Assembly: GCF_002127325.2 (NCBI RefSeq)
Contig: NC_035440.2
Location: forward strand, 79,523,847-79,587,846
DNA length: 64,000 nucleotides
DNA from: Helianthus annuus
Taxonomy: Eukaryota; Streptophyta; Magnoliopsida; Asterales; Asteraceae
Direction: 5' to 3'
Shown here piece after piece: positions 22,811-35,333 of this stretch. The position numbers and the translations under genes are program-made. A model generated the notes under the pieces. The model ran no database searches and was not told where the DNA came from. It saw nothing but the letters and a program-made list of their open reading frames with translations. How positions within the stretch are numbered: position 1 is the stretch's first letter; each line of letters begins with the position of its first letter.

Positions 22811-24029
22811 ATGCCACCAGCAATTAGAAGAGGAAGAGGAGGAAGAGGCAAAGGGCCGATCACTACTCACAATGATCACGAGGCCGGACCTTCGAACATG
22901 CGAGCTCCTTCGACTACAAGGAGTGAAGAACCTCAGAGACGTAGAAGGAACCTCTTTGAACCTGCAAGACATTCTACCTCGCACAGTTCAACACCTTCAT
23001 ACCATCACTCTTTTGGACCAAACTCAGAAAATGAACCCAATAACCCTCAACCTTCGTTCATACCTCTCCAGCGATCTCTTTCGCACCATTCTTATGGCGA
23101 TCCTTCTCCTTTCTTCCGAGGACAGTTCAACTCAGTGGATTATGTCCAAGAGCCAATAGGTTATAACCCTTTAGGACCTGAAGACCATTTCTCCGAAGAT
23201 AATGTGGTAGATATGGACGAGGACACGGATCCCATAGAACCTGCACGAGGTACTCCCAACCATCCAATCGAGATCTCTGATGGTCATCCTTTCATGGAAC
23301 ACCCTATCAAGGTCCCGACAGTTATCAGGCGAGGTTTGACCAATGTGATTGGTACTTCACACCTTCTCATCATTTCTCACCTCATGACCAACAGCAGCAG
23401 CAGGATCCTTCTGAGGATTCGCGGTTCGTGGCAGTTACGCCACCGCCTCCTCCGCCACCAGTTCAGCAAGCACCTCCAGATCCGCCAAGGCGTAAGAGAT
23501 CAGGCGCGCGGATGTCCACCCGAGGAGGGGAATTCCATTTCAGCACCCCTCGCTACTCGAGTGCAAGTCACTTTCCGCCAGTGCCTGAAGAACCACAGTT
23601 AGGGGAACCTTCGGGTCACCCTGCAGAGGTGAATTCTGCACCAGTTGCACCACCTCCGCCACCATTCGGATATGACAATCCGATACAGCGTACGCCGGTT
23701 CCACCGCATACAATCCGTTTGAGCAGCCGACTCACACGCACTACAACTATAACTATGATGCCGATCCATACGTGGTAGCGGCTAATTACAATGCCCTCCA
23801 TGGAACCTCTTGGAGACCAGATTACTCAGCTCATGGGTATCCAGCACCTCCTAGACCTCCGGTTCAGCAACCGTCGCAGCAACCACGTTTTTCTCCACTG
23901 GAGCAAGAAGAAATCCTCCACCGTCTAAACCGAGTGGAACGAGACTTTGAGCAAGAAAGTAAAAGTAATCGTGGATTCCTTAAAGGCCTAGCAAACCTAC
24001 TAAAAGGGAGGAAGAAACGAGATCATTAG
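22811..24029 (+). pseudogene. Extra proline-rich ORF upstream of gag in element D (two frameshifts)
   Basis: From ATG 22811 the frame encodes a basic start (RRGRGGRGKG), then a serine/proline/glutamine-rich protein with PPPPPPP near 23435-23460. It ends in EEILHRLNRVERDFEQESKS and a lysine-rich tail at 24029. It moves between three frames: one shift near 23300 and one near 23695, each of one base by the look of it. The total would be about 405 residues. I see no Gag core, zinc knuckle or enzyme domain. It lies 160 bp after the primer site, where gag normally starts. Biased composition and its position suggest an accessory structural or RNA-binding product; that is inference. Confidence 0.6.
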
Positions 24030-25002
24030 TTTCTTGATATACTATTGTATTTACGATAACAATCAAGTCCCTGTGTGGACATTTATTTGTTTTAGTCCCT
24101 GCGAGGACATTTATCATGCTTAGTCCCTGCGCGGACAATTACTTTCAGTTCCTGCGTGGACTTATCTTTTAGTCCCTGTGCGGACATCTATCTATGTATT
24201 TGGCCCACACGTGGACTTGTTTTTCTGTAAACCTCTGCGTAGGTATTTTATCTATTTAAAAGTCCTGCTTAGGGCAGAGTGTAATCATTATTATGATTAA
24301 TGGAATGTTAAGTTATAAATTTCATTTTTGTTATTATATACATTATTATATGAAATAAATCAAAAATCATTCCTTCTTTTTAAATTAATCTGCCTAAATA
24401 AAGAATCTTAATGGTGAAACCTAGCCTGGTGTCGTTATTAAGACCCGGCTAAGATGGTAAGACCTGATTAAAAGATTCAGAATTCCTGTTAACCTCTGTA
24501 AACATGTTAATGTTCTTGGCAGATGTGATTCGTTAAGATCGCACGCGTCATTCTTATAATCCTTCAAGGGATTCCAAAGCCCAAATTAATGATTTGTAAA
24601 TCATGGGTTAAATCGTCAATAAAGATGATCGTTTATTAAACATCCATTAGTGATGTAGTGCCTACGGGTCATACTTATTGTCATATAAGACAAAAGGCAG
24701 TCGTAGTCTATGACACCCTGTCAGAAAAGGTAAAAGGACTACGGTTCAAACCTTCATACCTTGATTCTCTATAATCCCGGCTTATATTATAAAAACGTCC
24801 TTGTGATTAGGCTTTTGTGCCACTAACAATATTGTTTGTAATTAGGATAAGTTATATTCAAATCCTAAATGAAAGTGAGTAACAAAATTAACCAGATATG
24901 GTCTATGTTTACCATGGTTAAAGAATTGCCATAAAAGACAATTCCATAATAAACTCCTAAATAAAACTTTGTCATTACCTTCTGTAGCAGATTCAAGTTA
25001 CA
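24030..25002 (+). other. Non-coding spacer between extra ORF and gag of element D
   Basis: No gene. Contains the AGTCCCTG minisatellite at 24066-24216, then AT-rich sequence with many short stops in all frames. It ends two bases before the gag ATG at 25003. Confidence 0.5.
24066..24216 (+). repeat. AGTCCCTGYGNGGACAT minisatellite
   Basis: Five clear copies and one degenerate one, spaced 24-31 bp. Each has the self-complementary GTCC...GGAC frame, so each copy can form a tiny hairpin. Confidence 0.75.
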
Positions 25003-25389
25003 ATGGCTGATCCAAATGAAGTGAATAGTCATTCAAAAGAGGATGAAAATGATAACGCCCAGATTCATATAACGGGCGCGGAATTGAAAGCTCTAGTCGA
25101 CGACGCTGTTAAGGCAGCCTTGGATCGACAGTATGAAGAATACACCGAGTCCCGGAGCAGAACCTTATCTACACCACACTCAAAGCCAAAAACCCACTCA
25201 AAATCTCACAGCAAACCACCCTCGACTCCGTCTAAGCCTAAGAAGGACGATGATAAGCACTCATCTAATGAAAACAGTGTCCGTCCTAAGGAAAAAGTGT
25301 TACTGATGCATCTCGCGCTAGGGGTTGCACCTATAAGTATTTCGTATCTTGCAAACCCCGAGATTTCACTGGGGAGAAGGGCGTGGTAG
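25003..25389 (+). pseudogene. N-terminal Gag of element D, frameshifted off from the main ORF
   Basis: ATG at 25003 opens MADPNEVNSHSKEDE, then a Ser/Lys/Pro-rich stretch. The true Gag sequence continues in the next frame: from about 25310 the other frame reads [16 protein letters not shown], the conserved Gag start, and joins the ORF at 25383. That second frame has an in-frame TAA at 25287-25289, so the shift lies between about 25290 and 25320. Gag is therefore split, and the long downstream ORF lacks its natural start. Confidence 0.75.
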
Positions 25390-28300
25390 ATTGTATGACT
25401 TGGTTAGACGAGATGGACACCGTTGTGGACATCAGTGGTTGTGCAGAGAGAGACGTGGTGAAGTTTGTTTCACAGTCATTCAAGGGCGAAGCCCTGGCAT
25501 GGTGGAGATCTTTGGTTCAGGCCTCGGGGAAGGCTGTTTTGTATAGCATGACGTGGGAGGAATTTATTACTCTCATCAAGGAAAATTACTGCCCTCAACA
25601 TGAGGTTGAAAAGATAGAGTCTGATTTTCTATCGTTGGTTATGACAAACCTTGACTATCAAGCTTACCTCACGAGCTTCAACACAATGTCCCGGTTGGTT
25701 CCGTATCTGGTAACCCCGAAACCAAAAAGAATAGCTCGTTTTATCGGTGGTTTAGCCCCCGAAATAAAGGCAAGCGTAAAGGCCTCTCGGCCAGCTACCT
25801 TTAGATCTGTAGCTGACATATCTTTGTCCCTCACTCTGGATGCGGTCAGACAAAGATCGCTGAGGAACAAAGAGGCTGAGAAGAGAAAACGTGAAGATGA
25901 TAATTCACGAAGGTCAAGCAAGAAGCACCGTGGAAACGGTGACAACAAGAGAGGGTCTGAGTCAAGGAAAGATGGACATCAATCTGGTGAGAAGTCCAAG
26001 TGCAAGATTTGCAAGAAACAACACTTTGGAAAGTGCAGACTCGAATCGAACTCACAGACTCAGTCAAAACCATTTGCTTGCGGGATATGCAAGTCCAAGG
26101 ACCAGAAGACCTTGGATTGCAAAAAGCTGAAGGATGCAACCTGCTACAGTTGCAATGAGAAAGGGCACATTAAAACCAATTGCCCTAAATACGCCAAGAA
26201 GCCTGAAGAGGCCAAGAAGACCAATGCAAGAGTCTTCAGAATGGATGCAAAAGAAGCTGTGCTAGACGATAACGTGATCACAGGTACTTTCCTTGTAAAT
26301 GATATCTTTGCAAGAGTACTTTTTGATTCAAGCGCTGATAAGTCTTTCGTAGATCATAAATTTTGCAAATTGCTGGATATGCCTGTCAAAACCTTGAGTA
26401 TAAACTATGAGGTAGAGTTAGCAGATGGCACCATAGAAACCGTCTCTACTGTATTAGATGGATGTGTGATATCCATTAAGAACCACTCTTTTCCTCTATC
26501 TCTACTTCCCTTTAAATTAGCCGGTTTTGACATAGTATTGGGTATGGACTGGTTATCTCACAACCAGGCCCAAATCGTCTGCAACAGAAAGCAAGTGGCG
26601 ATAAAGACTCCGTCTGGTGAATCGCTTACCATTCGGGGAGATACCCAGTATGGACTGCCTGAGCAAGTGACTATGCTCAAGGCTTCAAAATGTTTAAAGA
26701 AGGGTTGTGTCATCTACATGGCACAAGTGATTATTGATGAGCCTAAACCGAAGATAGAAGACATCCCCGTCATTTCTGAATACCCAGAGGTTTTCCCTAA
26801 AGATCTACCTGGTTTGCCACCAGATAGGCAAGTGGAATTCAGGATTGATATCATCCCTGGAGCAGCACCTGTTGCTAGAGCACCTTACAGGTTAGCACCA
26901 ACCGAAATGAAGGAGTTAAGGACACAACTGGATGAACTGCTAGCTAAAGGTTTCATTAAACCTAGTTCGTCTCCTTGGGGAGCACCTGTCTTGTTTGTCA
27001 AAAAGAAGGATGGATCGATGCGTCTGTGCATCGATTATCGCGAGCTTAATAAAGTCACGATAAAGAATAGGTATCCTCTGCCCAGGATCGACGATTTGTT
27101 CGATCAGTTACAAGGGGCAAGTTATTTCTCGAAGATTGACTTAAGGTCAGGCTACCACCAACTGAAGGTTAGAGATGAAGACGTACATAAAACCGCATTT
27201 AGGACTCGTTATGGTCATTATGAATTCCTAGTGATGCCTTTTGGGCTCACTAATGCACCTGCCGCGTTCATGGATCTCATGAATTGCGTTTGCAAGCCGT
27301 ACTTAGACAAATTCGTCATCGTTTTCATCGACGATATTCTTATCTACTCAAAGAACCAAGCTGACCATGAGAAACACCTTCGCTGTATTCTCAAACTCCT
27401 GCATCATGAGAAACTCTATGCCAAATTCTCTAAGTGTGAATTCTGGCTTCGAGAAGTCCAATTCCTTGGACATATGGTTAGCAAGCGTGGTATCCAAGTG
27501 GATCCCGCTAAAGTGGAAGCTGTCATGAATTGGCAAGAGCCGAAGACGCCTACAGAGATTCGTAGTTTCCTGAGGTTAGCAGGATATTACAGGCGCTTCA
27601 TTGAAAAATTTTCAAGGATTGCTGCACCCCTAACTTCGCTGACTCGTAAGAAAGTAAAGTTTGACTGGGGACCTAAGCAGCAAGAATCCTTTGATATTCT
27701 GAAGCAAAAGTTGAGCAACGCTCCTGTGCTGACATTGCCTGAAGGTACCGAAGAGTTCGTAGTTTACTGCGACGCATCACACACTGGCATGGGATGTGTG
27801 CTTATGCAGAAAGGCAAGGTTATTGCCTATCCTTCAAGACAGTTAAAGGTGCATGAAAAGAATTACACCACCCATGACTTGGAGTTGGGTGCCGTTGTGT
27901 TCGCACTAAAACTGTGGAGGCATTATCTGTATGGTATCAAGTTTGTGATCTATTCTGATCATAAGAGCCTTCAACATCTGTTTGATCAGAAGGATCTAAA
28001 CATGAGGCAGCGCCGTTGGATGGAGACTTTAAATGATTATGATTGTGAAATCAGATATCATCCCGGCAAGGCGAATGTAGTCGCTGATGCCTTGACTCGA
28101 AAGGAAGGGGTGAAACCCATCCGAATCAATGCCAAGAGCATTGAAGTGAAGAACAGTTTGATTGAAAGGTTGTTAGCTGCACAGAGGGAAGCTGTGTTGG
28201 AAGCTAACTATCCTAACGAAAAGCTAGGAGTAACTGAGGAGCAGTTATCTCTTAGCAAAGATGGAATTCTAAGATTGAATGGACGAATATGGGTTCCAAT

Positions 28301-29585
28301 TTATGGAGGACTACGAGATGTTATCCTCCAGGAAGCCCATAGTTCCAAATATTCCGTTCATCCTGGGGCTGATAATATGTACCAGGATCTAAAGGCAAAT
28401 TATTGGTGGATAGGCTTGAAAAAGTCTGCAGCCGCTTATGTAGCCAAATGCTTGACTTGTGCGCAAGTCAAAGGTGAGCATCAAAAGCCGTCAGGCTTGC
28501 TACAACAGCCTGAACTTCCCGAATGGAAGTGGGAAATGGTAACTATGGATTTTATTACCAAGTTACCCAAGACGAGGAAAGGAAATGATACAATATGGGT
28601 TATAGTTGATAGACTGACTAAGTCAGCACATTTCTTACCCATCAAGGAGACTTATAACTCCGACATGTTAGCCCAGTTATACGTTGATAAGATTGTAGCC
28701 TTACATGGCATACCTGTGTCTATTATCTCTGACAGAGATACTAGATACACGTCACATTTTTGGAAAAGTTTCCAGCAATCTTTGGACACACGTTTGAATT
28801 TTAGTACGGCTTACCATCCTCAGACAGATGGTCAGAGTGAGCGTACTATTCAGACATTGGAAGACATGCTACGTGCATGTGCGATCGATTTGGGTGGTAG
28901 TTGGGATAAGAACCTACCATCAATCGAATTCTCCTACAACAATAGCTACCATACCAGCATTAAGGCTGCGCCCTTCGAGGCATTATACGGTAGAAAGTGT
29001 AGATCGCCCGTTTGTTGGGCGGAAGTTGGAGATGTCCAATTATCAGGACCAGAGATAGTCTTCGAAACAACGGACAAGATTGTCCAGATTCGAGACCGTC
29101 TCAAGGCTGCCCGAGATAGGCAGAAAAGTTACGCAGATCCAAAACGTAAAGATTTTCACTTCGAAGTAGGTGATAAAGTGTTGCTTAAAGTATCACCCTG
29201 GAAGGGAGTGATGCGATTCGGTAAGAAAGGCAAATTGAGCCCGAGATATATTGGACCATTCGAAGTAATCGAACGTGTCGGATCAGTTGCCTACAAGTTA
29301 AACTTACCGGAGGAGCTCAGTGGAATTCACAATGTGTTCCACATCTGCAATCTAAAGAAGTGTTTCGCTGATGAATCACTGGTAATACCACATACAGATG
29401 TGCACATAGATGAGAGCTTAAAATTTGTGGAAAAACCTGTATCGATTGAAGATCGACAGGTAAAGAAGCTTCGAAGGAAGCATGTACCTATTGTGAAGGT
29501 CAAATGGGATGCCCGTAGAGGTCCCGAATTCACGTGGGAGGTTGAGTCCACGATGAAAGAAAAATACCCTTATTTGTTTCAGTAA
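25383..29585 (+). CDS. Gag-Pol polyprotein of element D (1400 codons, no normal start)
   Basis: One open frame covers most of Gag and all of Pol. The Gag core ([21 protein letters not shown]) is at residues 35-80. A zinc knuckle [14 protein letters not shown] is near 255. The protease site reads FDSSADKSF near 315, with serine in place of the invariant glycine (GGC to AGC). The RT spans about 500-680 with [16 protein letters not shown] and FIDDILIYS. RNase H starts at YCDAS near 795. Integrase follows, with a zinc-binding HPG...CLTC region, DFITKL, ISDRD and [14 protein letters not shown]. The C-terminal 60 residues are chromodomain-like ([14 protein letters not shown]). The track start at 25383 is a GTG inside Gag, not a real start. 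RT and integrase motifs look intact; the protease probably is not functional. Confidence 0.9.
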   Translation: MVDCMTWLDEMDTVVDISGCAERDVVKFVSQSFKGEALAWWRSLVQASGKAVLYSMTWEEFITLIKENYCPQHEVEKIESDFLSLVMTNLDYQAYLTSFNTMSRLVPYLVTPKPKRIARFIGGLAPEIKASVKASRPATFRSVADISLSLTLDAVRQRSLRNKEAEKRKREDDNSRRSSKKHRGNGDNKRGSESRKDGHQSGEKSKCKICKKQHFGKCRLESNSQTQSKPFACGICKSKDQKTLDCKKLKDATCYSCNEKGHIKTNCPKYAKKPEEAKKTNARVFRMDAKEAVLDDNVITGTFLVNDIFARVLFDSSADKSFVDHKFCKLLDMPVKTLSINYEVELADGTIETVSTVLDGCVISIKNHSFPLSLLPFKLAGFDIVLGMDWLSHNQAQIVCNRKQVAIKTPSGESLTIRGDTQYGLPEQVTMLKASKCLKKGCVIYMAQVIIDEPKPKIEDIPVISEYPEVFPKDLPGLPPDRQVEFRIDIIPGAAPVARAPYRLAPTEMKELRTQLDELLAKGFIKPSSSPWGAPVLFVKKKDGSMRLCIDYRELNKVTIKNRYPLPRIDDLFDQLQGASYFSKIDLRSGYHQLKVRDEDVHKTAFRTRYGHYEFLVMPFGLTNAPAAFMDLMNCVCKPYLDKFVIVFIDDILIYSKNQADHEKHLRCILKLLHHEKLYAKFSKCEFWLREVQFLGHMVSKRGIQVDPAKVEAVMNWQEPKTPTEIRSFLRLAGYYRRFIEKFSRIAAPLTSLTRKKVKFDWGPKQQESFDILKQKLSNAPVLTLPEGTEEFVVYCDASHTGMGCVLMQKGKVIAYPSRQLKVHEKNYTTHDLELGAVVFALKLWRHYLYGIKFVIYSDHKSLQHLFDQKDLNMRQRRWMETLNDYDCEIRYHPGKANVVADALTRKEGVKPIRINAKSIEVKNSLIERLLAAQREAVLEANYPNEKLGVTEEQLSLSKDGILRLNGRIWVPIYGGLRDVILQEAHSSKYSVHPGADNMYQDLKANYWWIGLKKSAAAYVAKCLTCAQVKGEHQKPSGLLQQPELPEWKWEMVTMDFITKLPKTRKGNDTIWVIVDRLTKSAHFLPIKETYNSDMLAQLYVDKIVALHGIPVSIISDRDTRYTSHFWKSFQQSLDTRLNFSTAYHPQTDGQSERTIQTLEDMLRACAIDLGGSWDKNLPSIEFSYNNSYHTSIKAAPFEALYGRKCRSPVCWAEVGDVQLSGPEIVFETTDKIVQIRDRLKAARDRQKSYADPKRKDFHFEVGDKVLLKVSPWKGVMRFGKKGKLSPRYIGPFEVIERVGSVAYKLNLPEELSGIHNVFHICNLKKCFADESLVIPHTDVHIDESLKFVEKPVSIEDRQVKKLRRKHVPIVKVKWDARRGPEFTWEVESTMKEKYPYLFQ

Positions 29586-29605
29586 ATCTCGGGTCGAGAT
29601 TTATG

Positions 29606-29620
29606 TTAAGGGGGTGAGGA
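29606..29620 (+). other. Element D polypurine tract
   Basis: TTAAGGGGGTGAGGA immediately precedes the 3' LTR start TGTAACACC at 29621. Confidence 0.85.
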
Positions 29621-32600
29621 TGTAACACCTCGAAATTTTGTGTCCAATAATGTGTTGACACGTGTCATGAGTTTACACGTGGCATTAAATACTAAATAAA
29701 GGACTAAAGTTGACAAACCTTGAAAGTATGTAAATTCGAGGGTTGAAAATGTCAACAACGGATAAATATACTGTACAGTAACTCTAAATGATGCTCGTAC
29801 CTTCAAACGAATGAATCATGGATCGTACGGAGCGAAATGCGGAAGAAAGTGAGAGATTACAAACTACAGGGGTTAAATGTGTCAACATGTTTAATTAATA
29901 CCTCTGAGTGACCCTTTGACGAACCCGAGACTTTGTAACAGTAATTTACGCTCACTAGAATGTACGATATAAATTTCGCAAAGTTCCATTTTAAAACGAG
30001 AAAGTTATGATCAATTTCGTATGCGAGGGGTTAAAAGCGTCAACAATAAAAGTTAAGGCTTTTCGGATAGTAATTAAACTAACCGGGGACTTAACGGCAC
30101 GGGTAAAAGTCACGAGGCCCTTACTCGCAAATAATCGAGGCCCAAATCGCAAAGTTACCCCTTCGAAACCGAAAGGCCAGGTCAATGATTACAAAAGATT
30201 TGAAAATCTTAAATTACAGGCCTCGGGCGGGCCGCGATAAAGAAAGCATGATGCTAATGCGGGCCGCGAGCCATCTGCAGATTCGTTTCCTGACATAAGG
30301 ATTCAGGCGGCCCGCGTCCAAGTTGCCTGATCCTTAATGCGGGTCGCGTCAAGGTGCCAGATGCAGAAAACATCACAGATTCACTGTTTGAGCTTGTAAC
30401 CGACCTTGGATGCATTAATTGAAGCATGGGCGCCCCCTACATGTCCCGTAACACTCAGGGACAACTGCTGATCATCCATGAACAATTATAGGATGAGTTG
30501 TAATGATCTTATGCCCAAAATTTCACTATAAAAGGCAATGTAGTGCACCTTTGTTCATCACACCTTCAAACAACTCATCTGCTCATTTCTGGAGCTCAAA
30601 AGCATTTTTCTAACATCTCTGGTCGTGCACCAAGCTTCTGTAAGTATGCCTAACCCTTTGTGGCTTAGTTTTCCATAGTTTTAGCTTAAAAGTCAATCCG
30701 TCGTAATTAACGATTGACTTTACGATAAATCACAAATGGTCCAGTGGTTTGTCGAATCAAAGGTAGTTATATGTTGGTAATCATGTGGGCTTTAAACCCC
30801 TAAAAGGGCACCCTCTGATTCCCACTCTAACTAGTCCGAATGTCGAGTCAAACGTGCTTAGAAAAAGTCAACAGAATGCTATTTTACGAATTTATGCATA
30901 ATCGGTAATGTAGATGGCGTGTAACCTGTTTTAACACTCACATAACATGATAATAAGTATATTAACTAATCTAAGCTTGTTTGATCCGACCATTTACTGT
31001 TTTGACCCGGTTCGGAGCCGAAAGTCGCAAAACTTTGACTTTTGCTTTGACTTCAGTTCTGACCCGTTAAAGTATGATTTAGATATGCCTTAGGACTCTC
31101 TTAGGACCAGGTTACATGATGGTATAACCCTCTGTGACCGGTTCGTTGTTTGTCCGAGTCTTTTACACCTTTCCGTTAAATGCTTAAAAGTTGACCGTAA
31201 CGCCCTTTTCAATTTAAAACGAGAATTTCGGACAGGTGAAAGGACCATAACCTTAGTTACTGATTTCTAAGCATGTCCCTAAAATTTCACGTCAATCCGA
31301 GGTCCAGAATAGGAGTTATGCTAAATAGCGCAATTACGGAAACTTTAGTAACTAAATAGCGCAATTAGCATAATGCCTATCTAAACCCAGATTTCGACAC
31401 CAAACCTTTTACACACTGATGTAAAATAATATTTTGGGATTTTTAAAGATTTTTAATTATTTTTAACCTGCTCATAACCTGCGGTTATGGCATCGGTTCG
31501 GTAAATACCGAATATACCCTTTTCAGACATAACTTGAGTTCTACAAGGTCTTTTGACCTGATTCCAGTTGCTACTGATTTTAAATAATAAATAAAGTATT
31601 TTGGACTTTATAAACTGTTCGGGAAACTCAGATTTCCTGTAGAACTCAGAAACCTCTTTTATAATCTTTAAAAAGACCGAAATACCCCTACGGGGCATAA
31701 TATGAACTTAAACTTGTTACGGGCATTATGGAAGGTATCCTACTGATATCACAACCCCTTTAAAACATATTGACTAAGGAAACCTGTGTAGGACTCTTAC
31801 AGATACCCGTTGCGCCTTTTGCGCGCACGGTTCGGTTTACGTAACTAGTTTACATAAACTAGCCGAAACGGGTCAAACCTTATCGTTTTGACCTCAAAAT
31901 CCAGAGTGTGGTTATTATACCCATATAAAACAAGCCTTCAAACTTGTTGGGTCCAAATCACATTCCATTCCCGGTTTTCGCCTTTCACGCGATTAAACCG
32001 TAATTATCCTTTGAAACTGACCGGTCTAAGCTAAGACTAAATTAAAGACCCGTTAGGATTCTAATAGGTTATTTTAAACCTTCATTCCAGAATAGGAGAC
32101 CAGTAAAAGATATTTGCAATTTATTCGATTAAGGATTAATACTTGCTCAGGTAAATACTTTTAACTTATTTTCCGTTATACGGGCTTGGGTTACGGTATA
32201 TAAAATACCGCTTGATCGGGCATCAAATCTTCCATCGTTTGGTGGTTAATTGAATAATTTGATCGGCTCGTTTAAACAGTCTTGTTTACTTAAACGCCTT
32301 TGGGGGGTTAATGACCATGTCCCGGATATCCCTGGCAGCATTTTACGAAATGGCCACGACCTAAGCGCGGAGTGTAGGCGTACACTCGTCAGTGCATAAA
32401 TAGTTGATGTGGTGTGTCTATTGATCTTTAACCCGGTACGTCCGGGCTACTGAATGCATAAGGAACATGTAATTCGTTCACAAGATTATAAGTTTAAATA
32501 ATTCTCCCAAGTTATAAAGAGTTTGTGCCTTGTGCATTCAAATCAATTTTTATTAAACCTTTTACAAAAAGTGTCGGTTGAATGTATTTACTAGTGTAAA

Positions 32601-32924
32601 CTGACGTATTTTCCCAAAAAGATTAAATGCAGGTACTAAGCGTAATTGGTTGGATATTTCTCCTTAGCATCAATAAAGAGTCTCGCAAGCTTAAGATGCC
32701 TACGTCTGTTGAACAATACTTATATTATTTTTATTGATCCCCTGTGGATACATTTCGACTATTCGTAATACATTGATATTACAAACGATGGTTGAAATAT
32801 ATTTATCTTTATGCTTCCGCTGTGCATTCATATATTGTATGGTTTGACTATATTGTTGCCAACTACGTCACGGTAATCCCCCACCGGGCCCACCGGTGAG
32901 ACACGTGGAAATCGGGGTTTGACA
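29621..32924 (+). repeat. Element D 3' LTR (complete, 3304 bp)
   Basis: Starts TGTAACACCTCG and ends GGGGTTTGACA. Carries a TATA box at 30527-30535. From 30085 onward it matches the 5' LTR with scattered substitutions and a few small indels, for example a 7 bp difference near 30360. Its length is large for a Tekay-type LTR but agrees with element K. Confidence 0.92.
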
Positions 32925-33444
32925 ACAAGGCCCTTTTGGGGTCCTTGAATTCTCAGGGATGGGTCTAGGTAAAAAAATTAGGATACCCCTGAATATTTTT
33001 TATAGTTCCGCCACTGAGTAAAAGGAATCCCAAATACTATGAAAAAATTAGAGCAGATTATGTCTTCAAAAAGGAGATTTTGAGAAGTCAGGATTTCTTA
33101 CTTATTGAATTTAAGGACTTTTGAGAAGGAGAAGTTGAAAAGGAATCCCAAACACCCCCATATATGAATATGGGTTTCCTGATTTAACCAAAGTGAATTT
33201 CTCATAATCGAAACCAAACCGACACCTGAATATGTACTTCAGTTCAGTTCTAAATGGTTTCAGTTTGATTTATTTTTTTTTTTGGTTTAACCAGATTGTA
33301 AATGATTATTAAACATAGTAATCTCAATGTAACCGAAACCGAAACCAGCAAAACCAAAATCTAAGGTCACAATATTATGCTATATCTCGATAAATAAATA
33401 ACGTTAACACATAAATAACTAATACTCAGAGGTGTAGCTTTGAA
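32925..33444. repeat. Spacer and first unit (left part) of a tandem duplication
   Basis: After D ends, a transposon-like TTTATAGTTCCGCCACTGAG stretch (near 32998) is followed at 33050 by the first copy of a unit of about 480 bp, repeated at 34699. No gene. Confidence 0.55.
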
Positions 33445-33456
33445 GGGGCCGGGGGC

Positions 33457-34405
33457 TTGCAAAGTTCCTTCTACTTGTTGTTGGTTTTGGCGAAAGCTTC
33501 TTCAGCTTCGGTCGATTATGAGGAAGTTCATCTGGTCCGAAATTGGCAACGGTTCGGCTACTTCAGCATGGTTCGATACATGGAGTGACGTAGGGCCGCT
33601 GGATCAGATCCTATCTCCTAGAGTTATTGCTAATGCGGGGTTTAACATGGATTCTAAGGTGTCCGATATTTATTCAGATAATTCTTGGAGGTGGCCAGAT
33701 GCTTGGAGGGATATTTATCCGGTTCTTATTCAGCTTGATCAGTTGTCTTTGGATCCGAATAAGTCTGACAAACTCATGTGGCGACAAGGGGATTATAAAC
33801 ATGACTTTTCTTCGACTCGAGCTTGGGATTCGATTCGGCATCAAGAAGTGGAGATTGATTGGTGTCGTATTGTGTGGTTTGGTTAGTGCATCCCGCGACA
33901 TGCTTTCTTAATGTGGCTTATCATGAGGTGGAAGTGGCTTACTCAAGATAAGATCTTGAGTTGGGATATCTCGCATAGAAAGAATATGAACATGATGTGC
34001 TGTTTGTTATGTTATGCTAATCACGACTCTCATAGTCACTTGTTCTTCGAATGTAAGTTCTCGACTCAAGTGTGGCTTATGGTTAGGCAAAAAGTGGGCA
34101 TGGATTCGGTTCAACCTAAGTGGGACGATATTGTTAAGTGGTTGCTTGATCGTTCCAAGTCGAATTCTGCGGCAGATTACGTTGCGAGACTGTTGGTGGC
34201 GGCTAGTGCTTACTTGATTTGGCAGGAGCGTAATGCTAGATTATTCAAGAACCAGTTGAGGCCTCCGGAAACTATAAGTGAAATTATTATTCAACAAGTG
34301 CGTTACAAATTGATGGGAGCGAAGCTGAAGAACTGTGACAATGTACGAAGGCTTCTTGGGGACTGGGAGATCAAGGGTACAGAACTGCAGGATGATGGCG
34401 GCTGA
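33457..34405 (+). pseudogene. C-terminal part of LINE ORF2 (zinc-binding RT-associated domain), one stop
   Basis: About 315 codons after the reverse transcriptase domain. SATSAWFDTWSDVGPL, WPDAWRDIYPVL and DKLMWRQGDY are typical of plant L1 proteins. After an in-frame TAG at 33884-33886 come CIPRHAFLMWL and a cysteine/histidine set CCLLC...HSHLFFEC, the zf-RVT type domain. A C-terminal helix region follows (LIWQERNARLFKN). The frame ends at 34405. The few codons before 33457 in the open frame come from target-site sequence. Endonuclease and polymerase domains are absent, so it is a dead 3' fragment. Confidence 0.88.
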
Positions 34406-34607
34406 TTAAGTTTTTATTCTTTCGTGTTTTTTCTAGAGTTGTAGTCTAGTGGTCGTCCTTTTGGTGGTTGTTTTTGTATTGTTTTTTTCTGGTTGTAACT
34501 TTCATGGGGCATGTCCTATGATTGAATTAGTGTAGGCATTCTACACTACTTGTGCTTTTTGGTTGTGAATATAGAAAATCATCGGGGTAACCCTTTACCC
34601 AAAAAAA
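33457..34607 (+). mobile_element. 5'-truncated L1-type LINE with target duplication
   Basis: The insertion starts at 33457 and ends in a short A7 tail (34601-34607). It is flanked by GGGGCCGGGGGC (33445-33456) and GGGGTCGGGGGC (34608-34619), a 12 bp target duplication with one mismatch. The tandem partner at 35095 shows the empty site. Loss of the 5' part with a tail and a target duplication is the hallmark of target-primed reverse transcription. Confidence 0.85.
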
Positions 34608-34619
34608 GGGGTCGGGGGC

Positions 34620-35333
34620 GTTCGACCCCCCGAACTTTTAGCTCAGTAGTGTTATGCATCTATGTTTCGTATAGAATTTTTTTAGGTATAAACGTTTCAG
34701 AGCAGATTATGTCTTCAAAAAGGAGATTTTGAGAAGTCAGGATTTCTTAATTATTGAATTTGAGAAGGACTTTTGAGAAGGAGAAGTTGAAAAGGAATCC
34801 CAATCACCCCCATATATGAATATGGGTTTCCCGATTTAACCAAAGTGAATTTCTCATAATCGAAAACCAAACCGACACCCGAATATGTACTTCAGTTCAG
34901 TTCTAAATGGTTTCAGTTTGATTTATTTTTTTGGTTTAATCAGATTGTAAATGATTATTAAACACAGTAATCTCAATGTAACCAAAACCGAAACCAGCAA
35001 AACCAAAATCTAAGGTCACAATATTATGCTATATCTCGATAAATAAATAACGTTATCACATAAATAACTAATACTCAGGGGTGTAGCTTTGAAGGGGCCG
35101 GGGGCGTTCGACCCCCCGAACTTTTCGCTCAATAGTGTTATGTATCTATGTTTCGTATAGAATTTTTTTAGGTATAAACGTTTTCGCCCCCCCCCCCCCC
35201 GCTTTTATAAGAAAAAAATTTACTTATATAGAATTTTTAGGTCCAGTGACTTCCGACAACCCGGTGAAAATTTTCAAGTTTCGTCACTGCTAATACTAGA
35301 TATGTTTACATTCTGACTCAATCAAAAAGATAT
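34620..35333. other. Second tandem unit and GC-rich tail, no gene
   Basis: Holds the rest of copy 1, copy 2, a poly-C run and a segment ending CAAGTTTCGTCACTG near 35290. The last resembles common plant transposon ends, but no partner was found. Confidence 0.45.

Larger units (their letters stand above)
19802..32924 (+). mobile_element. Element D: Tekay-like Ty3/Gypsy retrotransposon with about 3.3 kb LTRs
   Basis: The 5' LTR (19802-22638, missing its first part), tRNA-Met primer site, extra ORF, gag-pol, polypurine tract and complete 3' LTR (29621-32924) follow in order on the plus strand. Domain order gag, protease, RT, RNase H, integrase, plus a C-terminal chromodomain-like segment, is that of chromovirus-type Ty3/Gypsy. 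LTRs look about one to two percent diverged by eye. The right flank starts ACAAG; no left flank exists for comparison. Confidence 0.88.
33050..35182 (+). repeat. Tandem duplication of a unit of about 480 bp, first copy split by a LINE
   Basis: Copy 1 is 33050-33456 plus 34620-34698; copy 2 is 34699-35182. Shared landmarks are GAGCAGATTATGTCTTC, CACCCCCATATATGAATATG, CTCAGNGGTGTAGCTTTGAA and TTCGACCCCCCGAAC. Removing 33457-34619 rejoins copy 1 exactly. A poly-C run (35186-35200) follows copy 2. Confidence 0.8.

Noticed and set aside
23616..23801. Short minus ORF opposite the proline-rich region
   Set aside because: Valine/glycine-rich mirror of proline codons.
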